Shown in pieces: positions 54,348 to 61,273 of a stretch of DNA of 64,000 nucleotides (positions are counted from its first letter, which is position 1; each line of letters starts with the position of its first letter). The notes under the pieces are model-generated. The model was not told where the DNA came from, did no database searches, and saw nothing but the letters and a program-made list of their open reading frames with translations. Made by a program: the position numbers and the translations under genes. This DNA is from Pseudomonas karstica (GTDB taxonomy: Bacteria; Pseudomonadota; Gammaproteobacteria; Pseudomonadales; Pseudomonadaceae), in contig NZ_WLYI01000002.1 in assembly GCF_009707515.1 (NCBI RefSeq), positions 62,001-126,000 of the forward strand, in the 5' to 3' direction.

Positions 54348-55142
54348 CTACTCCTTATAAGCCGTATCTGTCCTTTCCAACTGCCGGATCAGCGCATTCC
54401 AATGCCGCGCAACCCCCGACCCATCGCCACTTTTGAGCGTCTCGGCCTGTTTCTCGACCTTGGCCACCACCTCGGCCGGCGGGAAGATCAGTTCGGCATT
54501 GCCACCGGCCTGCGCCGCGATCTGAATGTTGCAGGCGCGCTCCAGCCCCTGCAGTTGCTGGAACGCGTGCTCAACGCTGATGCCTGCGGTCAGCAGACCG
54601 TGGTTGCGCAGGATCAAGACGCTCTTGTCCCCCAGATCAGCTACCAGCCGTTCGCGCTCATTGAGGTCCAGGGCAATGCCTTCGTAACCGTGATAAGCCA
54701 CCCGCCCGGAAAAACCGATGGAATGCTGTGAAATCGGCAACAGGCCGTTGCGTTGGGCAGACACGGCGATGCCGTCACGGGTATGGGTATGCAGCACTGC
54801 TTGCAGGTCCGGACGGGCGCCGTGAATGGCGCTGTGGATCACATAACCGGCGTAGTTGATGCCAAGCCCCGTCGGGTCGTCGACGAGGGTGCCGTCGATG
54901 TCGACCTTGACCAGGTTGGAGGCGGTGATTTCGTCGAACAACAACCCGAAGGCGTTGATCAGGAAGTGCTCGTCAGGACCCGGCACGCGCGCAGAAAAGT
55001 GCGTATAGATGTGGTCAGTCCACTTGAACAGCGCTGCCAACCGATAGGCCGCAGCCAGCTTCACACGTACCTCCCACTCTTCAGGGGTGACGCGCTGGTG
55101 AACATTTTTTGAGACGCTGGATAAAGGGCTGACGCTGCTCAT
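54348..55142 (-). CDS. Class II aldolase/adducin family protein
   Basis: A 264-residue member of the class II aldolase/adducin family. Zinc-binding features are YTHFSARV, HTHTRDGIAVS and RNHGLLTAG. The family includes fuculose-phosphate aldolase and methylthioribulose-phosphate dehydratase, but many members like this have no assigned reaction. It lies among sulfur-related genes, so a role in a thio-compound or carbohydrate side product is possible. It is transcribed alone and converges on the monooxygenase gene. Confidence 0.88.
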   Translation of the reverse strand: MSSVSPLSSVSKNVHQRVTPEEWEVRVKLAAAYRLAALFKWTDHIYTHFSARVPGPDEHFLINAFGLLFDEITASNLVKVDIDGTLVDDPTGLGINYAGYVIHSAIHGARPDLQAVLHTHTRDGIAVSAQRNGLLPISQHSIGFSGRVAYHGYEGIALDLNERERLVADLGDKSVLILRNHGLLTAGISVEHAFQQLQGLERACNIQIAAQAGGNAELIFPPAEVVAKVEKQAETLKSGDGSGVARHWNALIRQLERTDTAYKE

Positions 55143-55268
55143 GGCAAAACTTCCTGGATGGCCTGCAAGGATTCCAGCAAGCCTAGGGGAAGGCCAAAAA
55201 TAATAAAAATCACATTTTAATCTAAGCTAATTATTATTATTTTTTATGATACTCCTCCCCCGAATTGA

Positions 55269-56174
55269 TCATGCCGCACTCTTGACCTTCTGCAGTGATC
55301 CGGCGACCCGTTTGCCGAAGACGTCTACCGGCCCTTGCAGGTTGCCGAGAAAGCGCGGGTAGATCAGCCACAAGTCCATCACCGGCTTGAAGTCCTTGAG
55401 GGGGATGGCCGCCAACTGATCGAAATGAGCACTGCGCTCCAACAACGAACGCGGCACCAGGCCAAGGCCCAGTCCATCAGCCACCAGACCCAGCTGCAAC
55501 TCGGTACCAAAGGTTTCCAGGTTGACCTGCATGGCCAGGCCCTGGTCCGACAGGGTGCGTTGCAATCCGGCGCGGAAGCCGCAGCCGTCGGGATTAAGAA
55601 TCCAGCCATTCTGGTAAACGTCAGCGAGTTTGCAGGGGCGTTTGGGCAACTGCGTCCTGGCGCACACCACGACCAGTTCCATCTTGCCAATTGACTCGCC
55701 GAGGATGTTGTCCGGGAAGATCTTGCCCGCCGGAAACAGCGCCGCCGCTGCATCCAGCTCGCCACGCTCGATCTTGCCGACCAACTGACTGCCCCAACCC
55801 GTCGCCACTTGAGCACGCAGTTCGGGGTACTCGACCCGCAGATGCTTGAGGGCATCCAGCAACACCACGTCACCGATGGTTTGCGCAACGCCCAGGCGCA
55901 GTAGCCCGGTGGGCGGTGCATCCGTGGCGACCAGTTCGCGCAAGGCATCCATTTCCCGCAGGATCAAACGACACTGCTCATACACCCGATTGCCAATCAG
56001 GGTGGGCTTGAGCGGTTTGGTATTGCGGTCGAAGAGCTCCACGCCCAGGGCCTGCTCAAAGTTCTGCACGCGCCGGGTAATGGCGGGCTGGGTCAGCTGC
56101 AGTGACTCGGCTGCATGGCTGATGGACTGGCAACGAACCACTTCGACAAAGGCGTCGATATCATCAATTTTCAT
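55269..56174 (-). CDS. LysR-family regulator of the thiol operon
   Basis: A 301-residue LysR protein with the HTH (AAESLQLTQPAITRRVQNFE) after MKIDDIDAFVEV. The start at 56174 fits the family better than the longer frame to 56219. It is divergent from the dioxygenase-rhodanese operon across an AT-rich gap (56175-56414) with no clear palindrome. A similar LysR, thiol dioxygenase, rhodanese order is known to me from P. aeruginosa (PA2601-PA2603). Confidence 0.9.
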   Translation of the reverse strand: MKIDDIDAFVEVVRCQSISHAAESLQLTQPAITRRVQNFEQALGVELFDRNTKPLKPTLIGNRVYEQCRLILREMDALRELVATDAPPTGLLRLGVAQTIGDVVLLDALKHLRVEYPELRAQVATGWGSQLVGKIERGELDAAAALFPAGKIFPDNILGESIGKMELVVVCARTQLPKRPCKLADVYQNGWILNPDGCGFRAGLQRTLSDQGLAMQVNLETFGTELQLGLVADGLGLGLVPRSLLERSAHFDQLAAIPLKDFKPVMDLWLIYPRFLGNLQGPVDVFGKRVAGSLQKVKSAA

Positions 56175-56414
56175 TTGGCCCGCACATAGAGAACAGTCGA
56201 TAAGATGTTTGGAAAGCATAACGCTGCTGGAAAAAGAATAGTGCCATTGCGCATATCTGGATAGTCCGGCCTATCTATCGATAACATCTAACGCTATTCA
56301 CAAGGGTTCTAAATTCCTTTCAGCTATAACCTAATCATTAAAAAATAGCATATTAATCAACATCATTATGCTTAACTCATGACGTCCACCTTTCACCACG
56401 ATGATGGAGTCGCC

Positions 56415-57023
56415 ATGACCCAGGCCCGACACCCGCAGAGACTCAGAGCATTCATAGACGCCCTGGCGGAGTTGATCGACGGCAACCCCAGCGAGGGGGA
56501 TCTCTTGCATCGCGGCGCCAGGCTGCTCGCTCAACTGGTCAGCCATGATGACTGGCTGCCCGACGACTTTGCCCAGCCGGATCCAGAACGCTATCAACAA
56601 TTTTTGCTGCATGCCGATTCACGGCAGCGCTTCAGCATCGTCAGTTTTGTCTGGGGTCCGGGGCAACGCACGCCCATCCATGACCATCGGGTCTGGGGCT
56701 TGATCGGCATGCTGCGTGGCGCAGAGTACTCCCAGGGGTTCGCCCGCCATCCCGCCGGCAACCTGGTGCCTGAGGGCCCGCGAGTAAAGCTGGCGCCAGG
56801 TCAGGTCGAGGCGGTGTCTCCCAAGATCGGCGACATCCATCAAGTCAGTAACGCCTTTGATGATCAGGTCTCGGTCAGCATCCATGTCTATGGCGCCAAC
56901 ATCGGTGCCGTACGCCGTGCGGTGTATCAGCCCGACGGCAGCGAAAAACTGTTCATTTCGGGTTATTCCAACGCCTTTCTCCCCAATATCTGGGATTTGT
57001 CCAAAGAGAGCCAAGCCCTATGA
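56415..57023 (+). CDS. Cysteine/3-mercaptopropionate dioxygenase family protein
   Basis: A 202-residue cupin thiol dioxygenase. The iron histidines lie in PIHDHRVWG and in DIHQVSN; a tyrosine near IHVYGAN may serve the active site. Length and the neighbouring 527-residue rhodanese match the P. aeruginosa 3-mercaptopropionate dioxygenase locus, as far as I remember. It would oxidise a thiol to a sulfinate. The ATG at 56415 has GGAG well placed; an upstream ATG at 56379 does not. It overlaps the rhodanese gene by ATGA. Confidence 0.9.
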   Translation: MTQARHPQRLRAFIDALAELIDGNPSEGDLLHRGARLLAQLVSHDDWLPDDFAQPDPERYQQFLLHADSRQRFSIVSFVWGPGQRTPIHDHRVWGLIGMLRGAEYSQGFARHPAGNLVPEGPRVKLAPGQVEAVSPKIGDIHQVSNAFDDQVSVSIHVYGANIGAVRRAVYQPDGSEKLFISGYSNAFLPNIWDLSKESQAL

Positions 57024-58603
57024 GTACTGCACCTGCCCGCTCCTACGCCGAGATTCGCCAGGCCCTGCTGAACCGTGAAGAACTGGCGCTGGTGGATGTG
57101 CGCGAAGAAGCACCCTTCGCCGAAGCGCACCCGTTATTCGCGGCCAACATCCCGTTGTCCAAGCTCGAGCTTGAGGTGTACTCGCGCATTCCACGCCGCG
57201 ATACCCCAGTCACGGTTTATGACAACGGAGAAGGCCTCGTGGCCATCGCTGTACAACGCTTGCAAGCACTTGGCTACACCCGTGTCAGCGTGCTTGAGGG
57301 GGGATTGGACGGTTGGCGTAGCGCCGGTGGCGAGTTGTTCATCGACGTCAATGTACCAAGCAAGGCCTTTGGTGAACTGGTGGAAAGCCAGCGCCACACG
57401 CCCTCCCTGGCGGCGGAAGAGGTTCAGGCGTTGCTCGACAGCGAGGCCGATGTGGTGGTGCTCGATGCCCGACGCTTCGATGAATATCAGACAATGAGCA
57501 TTCCCACCGGCATCAGCGTACCGGGGGCCGAGTTGGTGCTGCGAGCCCGGGAGCTGGCGCCGGACCCGGCCACCCGCATCATCGTCAACTGCGCAGGGCG
57601 TACCCGCAGCATCATCGGCACCCAGTCGCTGATCAATGCCGGCATCGCCAACCCGGTCTCAGCCCTGCGCAACGGCACCATCGGCTGGACCCTGGCCGGT
57701 CAGAAGCTGGAGCATGGCCAGTCACGCCGATTCGCCCCCACCCGTGAAGAACATCAACAAATCGCCACTCGCGATGCCCGCCGCGTTGCCGATAAAGCCC
57801 TGGTGGGCCGTGCGAACCTGGCTGACCTGCACCGTTGGCAGCAGGAGCCGGCACGCAGCACTTATCTGTTCGACGTACGCACCCCCGAAGAATTCGAGGC
57901 CGGCCACCTGCCCACAGCCCGCTCGACACCGGGTGGACAACTGGTGCAAGAAACCGACCACTACGCCAGCGTGCGCGGCGCGCGCCTGGTGCTGGCCGAC
58001 AACGACGGCGTGCGCGCCAACATGTCGGCTTCCTGGCTCGCACAACTGGGCTGGGAAGTGTACGTACTGGATGACCTGCAGCCTGCGCACTTCAGTGAGC
58101 AAGGCCCCTGGAAGGCGCCGGTTCCCGAGCCGCAACAGGCCGAGGAAATCAGCCCCGAGACCCTCGCCGACTGGCTGTCCCAAGGCGACACTGCGGTACT
58201 GGATTTCACCAGCAGCGCCAACTACGTCAAACGCCACATCCCGGGCGCCTGGTGGGTGCTGCGCGCTCAGTTGCCTGAGGCCCTTGCGAAGGTGCCAGCC
58301 GCCCAACGTTATGTGCTGACGTGCGGCAGCAGCCAGTTGGCCCGACTGGCGGTTGCCGAGGTCGAAACCCTGACCGGCAAAACGGCGTTTTTACTACGCA
58401 GCGGCACTGCAGCCTGGATCGCCGCGCAACTGCCGCTTGAGGAGGGTGAAACCCGCCTGGCCTTACCGCGCATCGACCGTTATCGCCGGCCTTATGAAGG
58501 CAACGATAGCCCTCGCGAAGCCATGCAGGCCTATCTGGACTGGGAATACGGACTGGTGGACCAGTTGGCCCGGGACGGCACCCATGGCTTCTTCATCATC
58601 TAA
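57020..58603 (+). CDS. Four-domain rhodanese (thiosulfate sulfurtransferase family)
   Basis: A 527-residue protein with four tandem rhodanese domains, beginning near residues 10, 130, 270 and 385. Catalytic-loop cysteines are in domain 2 (NCAGRTRS) and domain 4 (TCGSSQLA). Domains 1 and 3 have aspartate loops (YDNGEG, ADNDGV) and are probably structural. It should carry persulfide sulfur between a donor and acceptor. It is coupled to the thiol dioxygenase and followed 95 bases later by a sulfonate-type binding protein. Confidence 0.92.
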   Translation: MSTAPARSYAEIRQALLNREELALVDVREEAPFAEAHPLFAANIPLSKLELEVYSRIPRRDTPVTVYDNGEGLVAIAVQRLQALGYTRVSVLEGGLDGWRSAGGELFIDVNVPSKAFGELVESQRHTPSLAAEEVQALLDSEADVVVLDARRFDEYQTMSIPTGISVPGAELVLRARELAPDPATRIIVNCAGRTRSIIGTQSLINAGIANPVSALRNGTIGWTLAGQKLEHGQSRRFAPTREEHQQIATRDARRVADKALVGRANLADLHRWQQEPARSTYLFDVRTPEEFEAGHLPTARSTPGGQLVQETDHYASVRGARLVLADNDGVRANMSASWLAQLGWEVYVLDDLQPAHFSEQGPWKAPVPEPQQAEEISPETLADWLSQGDTAVLDFTSSANYVKRHIPGAWWVLRAQLPEALAKVPAAQRYVLTCGSSQLARLAVAEVETLTGKTAFLLRSGTAAWIAAQLPLEEGETRLALPRIDRYRRPYEGNDSPREAMQAYLDWEYGLVDQLARDGTHGFFII

Positions 58604-58698
58604 ATGCGAAAAGGCCGGATGCCCAGTCTTTCCTACATCAGCCGACCCCTTCTCCAGGCGGAGGCGACTGAACGCAACACTCAGCCTGGAGCCACACG

Positions 58699-59658
58699 AT
58701 GCGCCTCACCCTGCCCCTCCTGTTAATCACCCTGGCCTTTGGCACGGCACACGCCGCTGACCTGCAACCGTTGCGGGTGGCCAATCAGAAATCCACCCTC
58801 AAGGCGCTGCTGGAAGTCTCCGGCGAACTCAAGGATGTACCCTATGAGATCCAATTTTCCGAATTCCCCGCCGCCGCACCCCTGGGTGAAGCGCTGAATG
58901 CCGGCGCCGTGGATATCGGTGCCTTGGGCGATGCACCCTATGTGTTCGCCCTGGGCGCCGGTGCGTCGCTCAAGGTGGTCAGCATCATTCACGCCGAAGG
59001 GCGTAATACCACCGCCATTCTTGTGCCCAAGGACTCACCCATCAAGGCGGTTGCAGACCTCAAGGGCAAGCACATCGTCACCACCCGCGGCTCGATCGGA
59101 CACTACCTGGCCATCAAGGCCCTGCGCAGCGCCGGCCTGGGCACCCAGGATGTGCAATTCATCTTCCTGCTACCCAGTGAATCCAGGCTGGTGCTGGATA
59201 ACGGCACCGCAGACGCCTGGTCCACCTGGGATCCCTTCACCACTGTCGTCACCGCTCAGAGCCAGGCCAGGGTCCTGGCCAGCGGCAGCAGCCTGCTGAG
59301 CAATCACCTTTACCTTGCCGCCACCAGCCAGGCCATCGCCGACAAACGCCAGCAACTGAACGACTTTATCGCCCGGGTCGACCGGGCCTATCGCTGGAGC
59401 AACGAGCACCCCAACGAGTACGCCGCGGCCCAGGCCAGGATCACCGGCCTGCCCCTGGCGGTGCATGTGGCCGTGGCCAACGCGACCCACATGCAGCCGG
59501 TGGTGATTAACGACACGGTCGTCAGCGGCCTGCAGGCCACCGCCGACATCTACCTGGAAGAAGGCTTGCTGACCCGACACATCGACGTCTCCCAAGGCTT
59601 TGACAAGAGCTTCAACACCCAACGGGCCTCACTTATCCAGGCTGCGTTAAAGGAGTAG
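58699..59658 (+). CDS. Sulfonate-type ABC substrate-binding protein 2
   Basis: A 319-residue SsuA-like periplasmic protein with a signal peptide (cleaved near AHAADL). Family segments include [28 protein letters not shown] and [21 protein letters not shown] site precedes the ATG. No own permease or ATPase is nearby, so it must use another transporter, perhaps the one at 51018-52716. It lies between the rhodanese gene and a broken monooxygenase gene. Confidence 0.9.
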   Translation: MRLTLPLLLITLAFGTAHAADLQPLRVANQKSTLKALLEVSGELKDVPYEIQFSEFPAAAPLGEALNAGAVDIGALGDAPYVFALGAGASLKVVSIIHAEGRNTTAILVPKDSPIKAVADLKGKHIVTTRGSIGHYLAIKALRSAGLGTQDVQFIFLLPSESRLVLDNGTADAWSTWDPFTTVVTAQSQARVLASGSSLLSNHLYLAATSQAIADKRQQLNDFIARVDRAYRWSNEHPNEYAAAQARITGLPLAVHVAVANATHMQPVVINDTVVSGLQATADIYLEEGLLTRHIDVSQGFDKSFNTQRASLIQAALKE

Positions 59659-59662
59659 AACC

Positions 59663-60122
59663 ATGAGCAAACAAAAACGCCAACTCAAGCTCGGAGCAAT
59701 GGTCCATGGGGTCGGCCATGGCTGGGGCGAATGGCGCCATCCGCAGGCACAACCCAATGCCAGCACCCATTTCGGTTTCTACAAACAGCAGACGCAACTG
59801 GCCGAAAGGGCAAAGTTCGATTTCGTGTTCATCGCCGACAGCCTGCACATCCATGAAAAATCCAGCCCGCACTACCTCAACCGCTTCGAGCCGTTAACCA
59901 TTCTCTCGGCCCTGGCTGCGCTGACGTCGAACATCGGCCTGGTGGCCACCGTGACCGTCAGCTACACAACCCTACCAAGTGGCGCGCCAATTCGCGTCGC
60001 TTGACCATATCAGCGAAGGGCGTGCCGGCTGCAGCGACCCGCGAGGCTGTGGCATTGGCGAAGGCCTGACGATGCCAAACGAGGCGTTCGGCAATTACAC
60101 CCGCCTGCACTACCCGTTCTGA
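59663..60122 (+). pseudogene. Broken LLM (NtaA/SnaA-type) monooxygenase gene
   Basis: The first about 105 codons encode a normal start of an NtaA/DszA-type luciferase-family oxygenase ([28 protein letters not shown]). At about 59972 one extra C in ACCCTACC shifts the frame. The correct continuation ([19 protein letters not shown]) is readable in the next frame for about 20 codons, then the sequence departs from the family and stops at 60122. The usual length is about 450 residues, so an internal deletion has occurred as well. Confidence 0.85.
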
Positions 60123-60231
60123 CGCCAGTAAAGCCGCTCAAATCGATAACTAAAAGATATTTATATATTTGTTTTTAGAACAATAGGATTGACAGACGTT
60201 GATCCACTCTTCACTTCATATCGAGCATGCC

Positions 60232-61218
60232 ATGTCAAAACTCATCAAGAACCCAGGGGCGATATTCCGTCGTCCTATCCTGGCCGGCCTGGTCGTTACC
60301 CTGGTCTTGGCTTGCATCACCCTGCCCGCCCAGGCCCGGGAAACGCTGCGTATCGGTTATCAGAAGTCATCGACCTTGATCACCCTGCTGAAAACCCAAG
60401 GCACGCTGGACAAGGCACTCGCCGAGGCGAACATTGACGTGAGCTGGCATGAGTTCCCCAGCGGCTTACCACTGCTGGAGGCGCTGAATGTAGGCAATGT
60501 CGATGTCAGTGCTGACGTGGCGGATACCGTGCCGATTTTTGCCCAGGCCGCCCAGGCCAAACTGACGTACTTTGCCCAGGAGGCACCCTCGCCTTCGGCC
60601 CAGGCAATCGTCGTGCACAAACACTCATCGTTGCAGCAACTGGCAGATTTGAAAGGTAAGAAAGTGGCCGTGACCAAAGCGGCTGGCGCCCACTATTTGT
60701 TGATCGCGGCCCTGAACAAGGCCGGCCTGAAGTTTTCTGATATCCAACCTGCGTACCTGTCACCCGCCGATGGCCGGGCAGCCTTCGAGAATCAGAAAGT
60801 CGATGCCTGGGTCACCTGGGAACCCTTCCTCAGCGGCGTACAGCGTCAACTACCGACGCGTACCCTGGCCGACGGCAATGGCTTGGCCAGCTACAAGCGT
60901 TATTACCTGACCAGCACCCGCTACGCCCAGGCGCACCCTGAAGTCATCCAACTGGTTTACCAGCAACTGCGTGAAGCCGGGGCCTGGGTTAAAAGCCACC
61001 CCCGTGATGCGGCTCAAGTGCTCGGCCCGCTGTGGGGCAACCTCGATGTGGAAACGGTCGAGGCGGCCAACGCCCATCGCAGTTATCAGGTACAGCCGGT
61101 AACTGCCGATCAGTTGGGTGAACAACAGAAAATTGCCGATGCCTTTTTCGCCGCTGGTTTGTTGCCCAAGGCGGTAGATGCCCAGGACGTCGAGATATGG
61201 AAGCCGGGCCTGCGTTAA
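60232..61218 (+). CDS. Sulfonate-type ABC substrate-binding protein 3
   Basis: A 328-residue SsuA-like binding protein with a signal peptide (IFRRPILAGLVVTLVLACIT, cleaved near AQARE). Family segments are WHEFPSGLPLLEAL and GKKVAVTKAAGAHYLL. The ATG at 60232 gives the right signal-peptide shape; a TTG 11 codons upstream is less likely. An AT-rich leader (60123-60231) may be its promoter. It is the third binding protein in the region with only one transporter core. Confidence 0.9.
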   Translation: MSKLIKNPGAIFRRPILAGLVVTLVLACITLPAQARETLRIGYQKSSTLITLLKTQGTLDKALAEANIDVSWHEFPSGLPLLEALNVGNVDVSADVADTVPIFAQAAQAKLTYFAQEAPSPSAQAIVVHKHSSLQQLADLKGKKVAVTKAAGAHYLLIAALNKAGLKFSDIQPAYLSPADGRAAFENQKVDAWVTWEPFLSGVQRQLPTRTLADGNGLASYKRYYLTSTRYAQAHPEVIQLVYQQLREAGAWVKSHPRDAAQVLGPLWGNLDVETVEAANAHRSYQVQPVTADQLGEQQKIADAFFAAGLLPKAVDAQDVEIWKPGLR

Positions 61219-61273
61219 GCAGGCTTGGTGCGCTAAAGAGTTGGCTTCCTGGACCTGAATCGCCCCATTGACC

